From Bugulina stolonifera (Eukaryota; Bryozoa; Gymnolaemata; Cheilostomatida; Bugulidae): DNA of 64,000 nucleotides. The position numbers and the translations under genes were made by a program. The DNA lies in contig OW285190.1 of the NCBI GenBank assembly GCA_935421135.1, positions 7,264,501-7,328,500 on the forward strand, written 5' to 3'. Below the pieces are notes generated by a model. The model was not told the DNA's origin, made no database searches, and was given only the letters and a program-made list of their open reading frames with translations. This document shows positions 26,290 through 38,130 of this stretch, piece after piece (within the stretch, counting starts at the first letter, position 1; each line of letters starts with the position of its first letter).

Positions 26290-27024
26290 ATTGCAATGTT
26301 TTGGGGGTTGTGTGTGTCTGTCGTCCTAACCCCAAACCTCTTACCGAAATGAAGAACCTATGAGTGGTGCTGTCTTCTCATTACATGAAAGATCAACAGG
26401 TGCTAGTAGTCAAGACGAACCGAGTCAATGCTGTCTTGCTATACTGAGAAAGAGCATGTTCTGACCTAGCAGGAAGTTTGGGAGGCAAGGTCGAGGATCT
26501 TGTCAACTGAAACGACCAATACTACAAAGTGAAGACTCTGTATAAGTAGTATAGATGGGTCTCTATTGCGATCCAAGCCTCAACTGAGACAATGAACATA
26601 AAAAGAGTGCTCTATATATACTATTAGAACTTTCCGGTAAAAAGGCCGATGTAGTGTCGTCCAGAAATTGCACAGCAAGATGGTGGCCGGAAGGCCGATG
26701 CTCGACCCATAACACATCGGTTTCAACAAAAGACACTTAAAATCATCCAGTTCATGTGCAAAATAAGTATCAAGTAATTCTAGAGGTCGGCCCTCTTTAC
26801 ATGGGTATAAAAAGGACATAATTTCTCAGTAATGCACATTATAAGTATATAACATAATATATGGTAATTATAACAGTAAATGGTCAAAACATGCATAACA
26901 ATATGAATACCAGTCAAATGTAGGCATAGATGAGTAGAGCTGTGACAACTAGCTGTACTTAAGATACTGTATTGTCCACCAGGCAGGCTGAGGCCGTGTA
27001 GACAAATGTAATGATCATTACAAT
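26290..27024 (-). repeat. LTR-like repeat R1, copy ii (inverted, abutting copy i)
   Basis: Reverse-complement relative of copy i: reading backwards from 27024, ATTGTAATG.., then GACCTCTAGAATTACTTGATA, a TATATATAGAG box, then the CTTTCATGTAATGAGAAG block, ending CATTGCAAT at 26290. It directly touches copy i. The two arms differ at many positions, so this is not a fresh palindrome. Confidence 0.75.
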
Positions 27025-28099
27025 GTTATACAGTATATCTATTTGTGGGCAATGAATGTACATGTACAAAGGTAGTCACTTCCCTCAAATGCTTTCCAAC
27101 TCCTCTGTGCAACTAGCAACCTATGTAATATTATGAGTTGATCCAGTTTAATACTGAATACATAATATGGATGTGCCATCAGGATAATTATTCATTAAGA
27201 ACTCTTGCAGTTTTTCAGTTTTGCACACTGCGGCCTGTTTGATAGGCTACTTGCCATTAGCATACGTTGAAGGCAATAGAGTTATTTACTAACCTAAACA
27301 GCACATCAAAGTACATGTACAACTAGGACAGGGAGTTTTTTTCAGAAATCAAGCACCATTGTGGCACTGAGAGGTTCCTTGAATTTAGTCAACAAGAGTT
27401 GAAATAAAGGCAACTGCCAATATGCATGTTTCTATTTACCTAATAGATAATCAGTATCATAACATTTACTGAGTCTGGCCAGATTCACAAGGAGCTCGTA
27501 CAAGTCCTTTATACTGTAATAACCAATATGGCTAAACCAACCTTATCAGCTGGTGAACGCAGACATAACTATAGCTTCCCGTTAAGGGCTTTACTGTTAA
27601 TAATCGGATCTTATTCTGTAAGGCATGGGAAAAGAGTTCTAACAGTGATGTCTATTAGCATATCATATGATATGGTGTATTCTTTCAGTTTTACAGTTCA
27701 TTGCAGGTTAGCAGATTTACTAGTTAGAGCAGCAATTGAGTGGTGTGGTAAAACTAACGCCTAACTAACACTGTGGTATGAATTTCTATAACAATGTGGT
27801 GAAACAGCCTGCCTGGACATAGACTGAGTTCTTACGCTTTATGTATATTGACATTGTACACTGAGATTATTATGCATGTACATGTACACACTTATCCATA
27901 TTATCCATATCCATTCATGCATGTTGTCTTATCTTATACAATTATATTCATGCATGCTTATACCACATATATATATATAATCAACTGCTATTGTGTGCTT
28001 TATTGTTATTACCTGTCAATCAGACTATTGGAATTATAACTTGGTTTTTCCCACATGTTGTTAGCAATTATCTTCTCTTGTCTGATTATATTAAATAGA

Positions 28100-29521
28100 G
28101 TCTTCTACCATGTAATTTTCAAGGCCGATATCTTGGAATAGGCTCATAGTTATATTATACTTTATGTTTCGGACTATTGTAAGCACTTTTTGTGCCAAGG
28201 CCGACCCTTTTTGTGGCCAACGTCGGGCGGAGCCATCCATGTTGTTGCATCAGTTCTGGGCCCGATACCTTAACGGCCGGCCGATACCTTATTGGCCTCT
28301 TTTTGCCGGAAGTATGTAGAACTAGTACACAAGACCAGGGTTGGGAACTTTGATCTGCTTTTGCATTCGATTCTCGATTTTCGATTATGCTGATTAAACC
28401 AAAGAATACAAGCATTCGATTGTTACTTTACCAAATCAATGATTTTACTTCAATCGATTTTGCAATCGATGACGATTTTAGAAAATGCACACGTATATGG
28501 GTATAATTTTTGTAAAAATAAGAAATTTATTGTCTTTACTAAGTCTGTCGGTCTATTACTTCAAAATGTTATAACAAAGGTGCCTAATATTACCAGTTTT
28601 ATTTGCATTTTCTCATAGCTGAGAATTATCTGCTTTACCTTTGTTTTTTTTAGCCTCCACATATTTATATGTACAGCAAATCTTAGCCAGAAATGCCAGG
28701 CTATTATTTCTTATTTATTGCTAGCCACTCACATTTCATCCTGGCTTGCAAATAGAGGCTATTATTTTATTATTAAACAAAACAGTTCATCATCCTTTTT
28801 TTTATTAAAAAGATAAGAACTAAGCTACGAAGCTGTTTATTTATTTCCTGTACTAAACATTACTAGCAGATCACTTAGCAGTTTAGTGACAATCGAATGC
28901 AGCTGTAACCCTATAAAACCCTATAAAACCAACGAATACATGCATTTCGGTGGCTTTGTTGGAAACCAATGATTAGGTAGAATCGATGGTGAATAGACCA
29001 ACGAAAATCACCATCGAATGTATTCCCAGCCCTGCATAAGACAACACATTTTCTGTATAAAATCAGTTGTTGATTGCGCTCTAATAAAGCAACATCTCCT
29101 AACTCAAACCTATAGAGGCTTTCTCTTGTAGGCGGGTAACTCCACCGGCAGATCCATAGATCCATACGGCTCGAGTTCATCCCCATCCTCGTTTAGGCAT
29201 ATCTCTACACCACTTCTACGACTTAGGTCGATCCCGGATTCTATATGAATCTAGCATCGGGCTTAAGATCCTAGAATACCAGATCTTTCATTGTACTCCT
29301 TTGGAGTATAAAGTTTACAAGACCTACGTCGGTCCTGAGCTCTTCAATGAGTCTCGGCATCGGCCTATGTCAGATATACAATAATAAGAGCACCTAAGAA
29401 CTCTTCACTCTTTATGTAATGAGCAGAAGGTTACTTGGTCGGCCTCTACCACTTACCAAGCCCTTCCCATACCAGTGTCCTATCGGCACTAGCATGCAAC
29501 TATACTCAAAAACATTACAAT
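28100..29521 (+). repeat. LTR-like repeat R2, copy 2, split by a hAT element
   Basis: Matches the reverse complement of the 40-kb copy from about 28120 (GGCCGATATCTTGG) and matches 1-389 from 29132 to the CATTACAAT end at 29521. CTGTATAAAA near 29052 and CTAATAAAGC near 29080 serve as TATA-like and polyadenylation-like signals. A hAT-type element interrupts it at 28336-29034. The left boundary is not fixed. Confidence 0.7.
28336..29034. mobile_element. hAT-type nonautonomous element nested in R2
   Basis: Ends CAGGGTTGGGAA.. and ..TTCCCAGCCCTG, the typical hAT terminal form. Flanks 28328-28335 (CACAAGAC) and 29035-29042 (CATAAGAC) are an 8-bp target duplication with one change. The 699-bp interior is AT-rich with inverted GATT/AATC motifs and no transposase. 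Confidence 0.85.
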
Positions 29522-30639
29522 AATGTGATTAGCAAAAACCCATTAATGAAAATCCTATACATGCCTGTCTGTAGATGTTTAGATTTGACATGCCAGCCAA
29601 TCAGAGGCTCTCCTAACACTAGAATCTTAATCATAAAAGGCATATCTTGGAGTGGAGGTATTTTTGTGACCGCTCAATGGGTATTTCAAGCAGCATTATT
29701 TCTAAGCACATGTCACACCTTATGGACACTTATGTCAGACTTTAATAGACACTTTGAAACACAAGTTCAAGAGTCAGCGGAGGAGACAATAAGAGTATCA
29801 ACATGTGCAGAACACTGCATCTAAGGCTCTGCAATCTCGTCAACGAAGCTGATGTCCTCTTTAGACTATATCTTACAAACACAATTATTAACCTCATTCT
29901 GGCCATTCTGATCCTGCTCTACACACTGTCAACACCAACACGCACAACTCCTGATCCCTTAGGCACGATGGTAAAGTCTTTATGGGTTATTTTTGATACT
30001 GTTGTAGTCAGCCTCTTTGTCGCCTTTCACAGAGAGTTGAAACTATGGTAAGTAAAAAGCTACACAAATACTAAGTAGTTAGTAGACTGCTGAATGTACT
30101 GTATAAAATATAAGATATAAAATTAAACCATAAACACATAAATGCATACATAAATAAAGTCTGTTGCATTACCTTATATATTGGCCGTGCTCGGGGATGG
30201 GGTTTAGGGTTTGGGGCTCGGGGATGCTCTTGATTCATGATTAAGCCAAATTGAGCAGAAATAGATGCAAAATGTTATATCAATGGCAGAAAATTTACAC
30301 AATGGTCAGACAAGCCAAAACTTATGAATGAATAATTATTAGGGTCTAAAATGTTTTCTCAGTGACATCAAGTGACTTTTAGTGACCTTCGATCAATCTT
30401 CAACCTGCAATATCAATCGGTGTGAATTCAGCCACTATCTGAACACCTACATTATTTGCAAGCTTGATACACTTCAAAGTATTTCATGCTTCCATCTATT
30501 AAACTAAAACTATCTTATCCTGTGTATTAACACTTCAAATCCAATTAATTTGGTTGAATATTTATTACTCGCTGTGCTCTGTGCTGCGCTTCTAACCATT
30601 TACTTTGAACAACATTCAGATTTAATGTTAGAGGCAAAC

Positions 30640-30790
30640 TGTGAAAATCTGAGATAGCCTTTGTTCTTCACCATACCTGAAGACGGGGAAGTTACTTCTT
30701 CGATGATTTGGTAGTTGATCGACCGCCCTAACCACAGACCTCAACCACAAACCCCAACCATAAACAAAGAACTAAGGCTATCCAATCCTA
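30640..30790. repeat. Dispersed MITE-like repeat, copy 2
   Basis: GAGATAGCCTTTGTTCTTCACC at the left and AAAGAACTAAGGCTATCC at the right are inverted relatives; the interior CCACCCTAACC.. and CCTCAACCA match 10371-10512. Lies in intron 2 of the GRL-E relic. Confidence 0.55.
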
Positions 30791-31075
30791 ACTTCGCACA
30801 AATACATCTAACTAAAATCTAATATCTAGATAAAGTTTTAACATTTTTGAAATTTTTATATACATGTATTACATTATCATCATACAATTGTAAATTTATT
30901 CCATGTGTACATTAGTGTGTTTACTCAATTGGCAAGTGACAATCCTTTAGTCAGCGGAACCTTATGATGACTTACTAAACTTCATGGCTGACAAAACTGA
31001 ACTCACAGTCACTCAGAGTCATCAGGTATGATAACAACCTTCATCTACAATGTAACTACTATGCATTCAGTATGG

Positions 31076-31130
31076 CCTAGGGGTTAAGATGCTTGCCTTT
31101 ACTCCAGACAGCCCGGTGGTCAGAAGCTGA
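31076..31130 (+). repeat. tRNA-like SINE fragment fused to GRL-E exon 4
   Basis: GTATGGCCTAGGGGTTAAGATGC resembles a pol III A box and GTGGTCAGAAGC a degraded B box. It takes the place of the exon-4 acceptor and the first codons. Weak on its own; the homology break in exon 4 is clear. Confidence 0.35.
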
Positions 31131-32566
31131 GTAAAACCTGAAACCCTGAAACCTTCACCATGGCAAAAATCTTTGGTGTTAACGAAGCACTCAGATTAAC
31201 GGTCAGTTCTATCGAGGGCATTCAGATGCAACAATCATGTTAGCTATTCTGGGTCAACTTCAGTTTTGTTAAAGCTGTGATGCCTACCTACACTTACACA
31301 TACATTTTAGCTAACCACAAATATATTATATAGTGAACGTTCCAGTGAGAAATAGGGGTCAACAAGTCAACCCTTGACAGCATAGCTAACTGACACATGC
31401 CAGCTATAGTATAATAATGCTGCAGCGTGAAAGCAACATTCGTCTAATTAATGACATTCAATTCCTGGCCAACATAAAATTGTAGTACATGTACAGGTAT
31501 GTCTAGTTTTGTATCCTTCTTAAAGAATTATACTTGAATATTGCCTTGAAATACCGTTGTTTTGCCAATTGGGGATGACTTAGCATTTATGTTAGAAGCA
31601 ATAAATTGATTGAAAATCTAGAGAATATAGAGAGTGTGTAACAAAGTGAATGCAGGGTCTAAATTCTGAAGTAGCCCTTATGAGGTCAGGCTACTTGGCA
31701 AGTATGACAAATTCACCTTTAGCGACGATGGAGTTAACACATCATGCATCATTTTATATTTAATATAGTGTTTTAAAACATTTTGATGTAGGTCTAATAA
31801 TATATTTCTACATTAACTATAAAATAATGCATTGTTCAAAGAAGTAGGCCCACATATTACTAGTAGCCCTACTACTTCAAGTGTTTTTTAATACCCTAAA
31901 AGCTGAAATGTTTGAGTTTGATAATCCTGGAGCATTTCGAGTAAATTTGTCTAAGTCCCTACCTTCGATGTGAAATCCTCAAGAAAATCTGCAAAAGCAA
32001 GCTTAATAACTGTATAATATTATATAATTAATATGGAAACCTTTAAAGTCTGTAGCAATATTTATTCACAATAATCATTGTATTATCATGTCTTGTTTGT
32101 TAGTATTTTCTGCATTCATTTGGTACTGATGGCATTATGATTATTGGGTGCAATTCTCAAGGGCTTTGTTATTAAGAGCTTGATAGTCTCATCCAGTGCC
32201 ATCACTAAATTTGCCTAGTTGTCATTTTCTTTTTAATTTATTGGTCCATTATTGGTGATTTCACTAAGTAATGAAAGTTCCGTACCTATATCTCTATTTT
32301 CCGACACATATTGTGCCGCTTCTTCCCACACTTCACAGCTTATAAGATTAGTCAAGGGTCTTTTACCCCTTGCTTGAAAAAAGTGAGTCAAGAAAAGGCT
32401 GCATAACTTCTAATACTACTGTGAAAATATAAAAAATTACAGCCAACTAGTGTGTAAAATATATACTATAATGCCTAATTTACATGTCAATAAGAGAGAA
32501 TCTATACGCAGATACTGTAGATGAAGATCTGTGTGATGGAATCTAGTGTGAACTTTTCTATTACAG

Positions 32567-33328
32567 GACGACCAAAAATCAAAATGGAAATATTTTGAAG
32601 CCATGCAGGAGACCATGGGACATCGACCATGTGCCAACAACGTATCAGAAGACCTGCATGACCTAGAATCTCAAGGTAAACACAGTGAATTTACAACTGC
32701 AAATTGTGTTACCCTTAGCTTAATCCTTGTTGTTTAGGTAGATGACACCTGACATGTAGGCCTATACCCATTTAAAATACAATTGCTAAACTTTCCTCTA
32801 GTAGAAGAAAGACCTAGTACGAGTAAAGGCTTGGCAGAGAATGAAGAGTCAGAGCTGGAATCAAGACCAGCTTTGACAGCTTCTTTTGCCTCTGCAGCTT
32901 CTTGTGCCTCAAGCTCTTCGGCTTCGACTGCAGCCTCTGCTAGCTCCACCAGAAAGTGAAAAGCTGAAGATCCGTCAGACCTTGAGCGTCTGTTCGCTAG
33001 ACTAGAGAAAGATAGAAGAGAGCAGGTAAATGCAATCATGGATAGATATGCAGAGCAGAATGAGAGATTTATGACCCAGATGTCCCAGATGTTCTCCGGA
33101 ATGATTGATGCCTTCCAGAATCAGCCAGTGGCTGCTACAAACATGCCACAACCACAGTTTGCAACTCCACAACGATCTTTTACGCCCCAGGCTATGGTCA
33201 ACAACCCTTCAATTCCAAATCCCCCTACAATTTCAAGTCCCCCTACACCCCAATATACGAACCTAAATCCCAGTGCTACCACACCCACATACACCCCACT
33301 ACCCAAACCCACAACAGCTACAAACTGA
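32567..33328 (+). pseudogene. Harbinger accessory protein (Myb/SANT-like partner), broken
   Basis: Two exons, 32567-32675 and 32802-33328, phase 1. The first has KSKWKYFEAMQETMGHRP, a typical end of the MADF/Myb-like DNA-binding protein that accompanies PIF/Harbinger transposases. The second runs through a Ser/Ala-rich linker and a coiled, charged region (EDPSDLERLFARLEKDRREQ) to a Pro/Thr-rich tail. A TGA at 32957-32959 interrupts it after SSTRK; a single C-to-T change of a CGA Arg codon would explain it. The upstream DNA-binding exon was not found. It converges on the transposase, which lies on the other strand. Confidence 0.7.
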
Positions 33329-34086
33329 ATGCCAGAGTCCTGTCGGGTCCTGTTGGAGTGGTGTTTTTACTGTACCAGACCCAGAATGATTATTTGTACT
33401 TTGCACTTGTCAACAATCAGCTCACAAAAGTAATTACTGTCATGTATTTTAGTACTTTTATGTAACAAGCAGTTAACTATTTTTATGTTTCATTATCCAA
33501 CTTTCAAGATATTTTAATTCAATTGTTTTCCCTAAAGCTGTTGCGCACTGTGTTGTCTATACAATCATAGCACCCATCCAATCTTCTTTTATTTCTATAA
33601 ATTACGTTTTCTATCCAAATTAGTTCAAGGTGTAGTGTATGTATGTACTGTGCCATGCTCCCAATTAGAAAAAACCTTATCAGATATCTTGTCACTACTA
33701 CTTTTTATAGCTCCTAGTTTAGATCTCTTAGCAGTAATAAAATATTTTAGCTCCTGTCTTTAGAAACTGGCAAATAAAATCATAGTATTTGTACACACAC
33801 TTTAATCACTCTTAATCTGGAGAAAATCAAGATAGTAGTTTGTCTACATAATATATATAGTGTTCTATTTTCTTCCAACTTATAGAAATAAAAACAGTAG
33901 TGCTTGAATGATATTTCCAATAGTAGATAGGATGTAACTAGTTCATGAAGTCAGCAGAAATAGTCTCTAGACAGCTAGCTTGACAGAAAAATTCCAGTGA
34001 TCAGCATACATAAACATGACATGAAGTAATATAACTAGGGAAGTTGTCTGCTGTTGCATTTAGTAGACTGGAGAGAGTTTATAATC

Positions 34087-35767
34087 TTATCGAAAAAACT
34101 TTCGTAAGGGCTGTGTGGCTGCAAGCATGTCTTTGATACGCTCACGCATCTGAACAGCCTGCCGGTTTTCTACTCTGGTTGTTGGCTCTGTGTCCGGCTG
34201 AGGAAAGGCATTGACGTTTACTTCATGGTCAGGAATAGGTGTGCGCAAGTTTTCACAAATATTGTGCAATATGCAACATGCAGTGATGACCAATGGGGCC
34301 TGGTTGGTGGCAACATCCATGCGTTTCTGGAGCCATCGTGATTTTAATTTACCGAATGCGATTTCGACACACATCCTGGCACTAGAATGATAGACATTGA
34401 AACTCTCTTGTTCAGCAGTAATGTTGCGTCCAATAAAACCTTTAATAATAAAGTTTGACAGCAGATAAGCCGGATCCCCAAGAATATGGAGGGGAACAGT
34501 GCCGTCATTGATGACTCTATCACTGCGGGGCATGATATTATCAAGCCTTTGAGACAGTGGTGATCTTGCAAAAACAGTAGAGTCATGAGCTGCTCCCGCT
34601 GTATTAGCATACACATCCCTGAAAACATAGTGCCCATCGACTACTGCTTGCAGTACGACAGATGGGTAGCACTTCCTACATATATAATCTGCCTTGCCAT
34701 CAGCTGGAGGTGTTATAGGTATATGGCTTCCATCAATGGCGCCGATAGCTTGTGGATATTTATAACGTCTCTCTATGTAATCTACCATTTTCACAGCTTC
34801 ATCTAGTTCATACCATTTAATGTAGTTGCCTTTCAACCTGCAGAGGGCATGGCAGAAGCGGTGTAGGTAGCGATGTGCTGATGTTGTGCTGCAGCCAAAG
34901 ATATTTGCTACTGTGCGGAATTCACAGCAGCTTGCCAGCTTGTAAAGTGTGATACATACTCTAAAAAACAAAGCCAACACTCTTGTTCTTGTTTCATCAC
35001 AAGTATTGAACTCGCATTTTTTTATTTGGACTAAACAAACATGTGGGTGTCAAATGACATCACTGCCTAGAGAAAGGCTAACATACTACAGAATAATATG
35101 TCATGTGGCCTGACCTCTTAGTTAGTGGTAATGGCTCTCGTATTGCGGCATCACTAGGTGACAAGTCATCTTTGAGCAAGTCGCACAGAGTATGAATCAT
35201 TTGACGTGGAAGTCGGAAATGTTGAATCCACACGGAATCATCTGATTGAAGTAAGACTGAGCCATACCAGGATGGAGTGATCTGAAAGAGTGGAATTCAG
35301 AAATTTACAATGACCAGCTAAACATGGCTTGTCACACTTCATTCCTCTTTTCTCCTACATTGGTCTACAGCAATTTGGACTACAAACTAAACTAGCTTGT
35401 GAATGTGTGTACTCTGACTAACACACATTCACCGACACCTCCAATTGCTAAATATCTTTGAAATACACAACTGTGCAAAAGTAACACTTGTCAGACATGT
35501 CGTAGCAAATGGAGGGCTAAATACTATACTCACAGACTGCAAGCTCATCCAAAACCTGGCTCTTCTTCTGTTATTTTGCCTGTTGAGAATTCTTCCCCTG
35601 TTATCAACCCTGTACTTCCCTCTGTAAAAGGCAGCCAGAACTGCATCTTCTTCCTGGTGTTGTCTGTGTAGCTTCAGGAGCAGAATTAGTTGAGATAGCA
35701 TGAGATTTCTATGCACAATGCACATAAAAAGGAGCAAAAATGAAAATAAAAGCTGCTGTGAGTTCAT
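34087..35767 (-). CDS. PIF/Harbinger transposase (DDE_Tnp_4), apparently intact
   Basis: Three exons on the minus strand with matching phases: 35767-35534, 35281-35115, 34960-34087 (424 residues, no internal stop). It catalyses cut-and-paste transposition. The N-terminal exon holds the basic motif NRRRARFW; exon 3 has a helix-turn-helix-like segment (TVANIFGCSTTSAHRYLHRF) and the acidic triad: Asp about 210 in AIDGSHIPI, Asp about 296 in LGDPAYLL, Glu about 333 in VEIAFGKLKSRW. Length and motif spacing are normal for the family. It sits between exons 4 and 5 of the GRL-E relic. Its partner gene on the plus strand has a stop codon, so this copy may not move unaided. Terminal inverted repeats were not located. 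Confidence 0.9.
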
Positions 35768-36097
35768 GATAATCTCATTTTATTTACTAACTAATAAAAT
35801 TTAGAAACGGACTCAGTGTATCGTAATGACGATGATGTCATAGGCGGGAAAACTTAAATGCGTTTGCCGCAAAACAGTTGAACAAAATACGAAGCATGGA
35901 ATTACGCTAGAATGGAGCTTCGAAGGGTGAAACAACTCCCTTCGAAGGAAAATACGAAGCATGGAAAAGTAGTGAATGTACAAGTACAAGTACATCTGCA
36001 TTGTATTTGTAGATATTGAGTGGGATGATAACCTACTATATAGTTATGGTTCAGTTTAATGGATGACAGTCAGACAGTATGATGTGACTCTCTCAGT

Positions 36098-36175
36098 GAT
36101 ACTCTGTAACTGTTGCAACTGTAACAGTATATACCTTACTATATAGTAACTCTGCAACTATTGTAACTGTGAAGA
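36098..36175. repeat. 48-bp GRL downstream repeat, ~1.5 copies (GRL-E)
   Basis: CTCTGTAACTGTTGCAACTGTAACAGTATATACCTTACTATATAGTAACTCTG, starting about 35 bp after the GRL-E stop codon. It is the same unit that is amplified after GRL-A and GRL-B. Confidence 0.75.
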
Positions 36176-36574
36176 AACGGCACACGGGTATACCTGTATT
36201 ACATGTGGCAAAGTTCGAAATCTTGCTTACTGTCAAGGTGAATCATCCTCACTTTTTACAGCAGATGCCAGATACCAGTTAAGGTAAAAAGTACACTACT
36301 ATATTTTACTACTATCTTTCATGTACACTCATCTTGTTCAGGGGAATACCTTATTGAGTTGTGTTTCTGAAAGTTATATGCTCCAGTAGAATTTAATGTC
36401 CGTTGGTTAAAAATTCTTTGCTTACATTTTGCTCTGTTATTCCACTTTTAAATGCAATCAAAATAGGTTACCATTTGAATATGAACAGATTTATCATTAT
36501 TGAACTACATTTTCCCATTAACTACAATGATGATGAGATTTCTGAAACACTTCAAGCATTAAGAACAGTAAAAT

Positions 36575-37395
36575 ATTGTGATGATACAGGACATTCGTAT
36601 ACAACCTCAACTCCCGGACTAAGCTCCACCGCACCTTAAGTGTTCAGTAGTTGCTATAGCACTACTCATCTGACACTCACACTCTCATAATTAGTGTTCG
36701 TATACTTATCTTGGACTGTATTGCATGTCTAAACCATTAATTACTGTCTATATACATGTCTCTATGTGCTAATACTCACTACTTATTCATGTATTGTTTC
36801 ACTATATAACTGTATATAACTGCATGAATGTTACTAAGTCTTTTAATGCCTTTTATACCCATGTACAGAGGCCCGACCTCTCAGAATCCATTGATATTCA
36901 TTTTGTACATGAATTGGACCATTTTAAGCAACTTTTGTAAAGCCCGACCTATTTTGGGTCGGCCGTCGGGCGGAAGTCAGCCATCTTGTTGCGCAAGTTC
37001 CGCCTGACCACACGTCGTCTTTTCCCGACGTCACGTCGGCCGGAAGCCGGCCGGAAGTTCTTATACTATATAAAGGGCATTGTTTTTCCATTCATTGTCT
37101 CAGTCTTCACTTGGCTTTCAATAAAGACACATCTATACTTGATACAGAGACTCTCTCTTCTGCTTATAGGTCCTTCGCCTTAGCGAACCGCCTACTAGGT
37201 CCAACCATAGTCTTTCATAGTATAGTCTGAAGGTCGGACTTGAGATCAGATGGGTCGTCTTTGGTAGTATTTGGGCTACTGAGACCGCTCGATCTTTCAT
37301 GTAATGCAAAGTCCTATTACCACTCATAGGCACTTCATTTCTGGGTCGATAGTCGTCCAAGGACGACCGCACCAAATCACAGAAACCATTACAAT
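36575..37395 (+). repeat. LTR-like repeat R1, copy iii
   Basis: Starts ATTGTGATGATACAGGACAT, matching the reversed start of copy iv, and ends CCATTACAAT. Contains the GACCTCTCAGAATCC block, ACTATATAAAGGGCATTG (TATA-like), AATAAAGACACATC and CTTTCATGTAATGCAAAG. 821 bp. No clean target duplication. Confidence 0.75.
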
Positions 37396-37679
37396 ATTCT
37401 GCATACCTTACATTCTATACTTATACAATTGCCAATTTAATAACTTGATATACTTACTAGTTTCTGCACTAGTTAGTTAGTTTATTCCCGTCTCCAACGT
37501 ATGTCTGAGAAATATTTTGTCGTTAGAGCAATAAAAAGATGAAGTTAGTAAATAATTACCGAAATTTAGTTACTAGTCAGTTACTCTGGTTAAAAATTAA
37601 CTGTAAACTTTAAATACAGAGTTCAGGAATTTAATGCACAGATTTCTAAAACAGTACTTTCTTAGATCAACGCGGCACT

Positions 37680-38130
37680 TCAGCTGACAATATATACCAG
37701 AAGGTAGTTTATCTAGTGCAAACAGGGGTGCCCGGTCAGTAGCGTGCATGCGTAGGCACCTCTGTTTGAAGCATTGTTCATGGCACTGATAGATGGAGAG
37801 TCACAGTGAGCCATAGAGCTTGCTAGACTGATAACATTGTCCAGGTCAGAGCAGCATGTTTTAGAAACATGGCTAAAAATATAGTGCAGAGATGATAAAT
37901 AAAAACAGATTGTATGAAAGTCGAATAGCACTTGGTTCTGATAGGTCTAGATATTTTTAAAGCGTAAAGTTTTCCATAATGAAAAGGTGTTTATGGGCTT
38001 TTCTCACAACCGCCAGTGCATTTACTTTAAAGTTCAGTTTTTTATCAACAACTGTGCCTAGATATATGAAAGAGCTCACTTGCTCTGCTGCAGTGCCACC
38101 AATGACTAAATTATCCCTGTTATACTACTA
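37680..38130 (-). pseudogene. Non-LTR retrotransposon reverse-transcriptase relic
   Basis: On the minus strand from about 38115 down: DNLVIGGTAAEQV, then SFIYLGTVVDKKLNFKVNA, then VRKAHKHLFIMENF, which fit the thumb region after the catalytic palm of LINE reverse transcriptases. After a stop near 37970 the homology goes on in degraded form to a HP..LPSG motif near 37700, split by a one-base frame change. No 5' part is present, as expected for 5'-truncated LINE copies. Confidence 0.65.

Larger units (their letters stand above)
27528..36066 (+). pseudogene. GRL-E: gustatory-receptor-like pseudogene
   Basis: Exon 1 27528-27706 (MAKPTLSAGERRHNYSFPLR) has one extra base near 27657 relative to its 178-bp paralogues, which throws the frame before the donor. 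The first part of exon 2 is gone: R2 and other sequence occupy its place, and homology restarts near 29540 and runs to 30047 with frameshifts near 29600 and 29790 (a one-base deletion before the CRTLHLRLC motif). Exon 3 30951-31025 is intact (SAEPYDDLLNF..). Exon 4 survives only as about 31125-31201; its acceptor and first codons are replaced by a tRNA-like segment. The last exon 36013-36066 (ILSGMITYYIVMVQFNG, stop) is intact but lies 4.8 kb away across a Harbinger transposon. No functional receptor is expected. It preserves the family architecture and shares a 5' block with GRL-A. Confidence 0.85.

Noticed and set aside
33121..33312. Minus-strand Gly-rich frame
   Set aside because: Shadow of the Pro/Thr-rich tail of the Harbinger partner protein on the plus strand.
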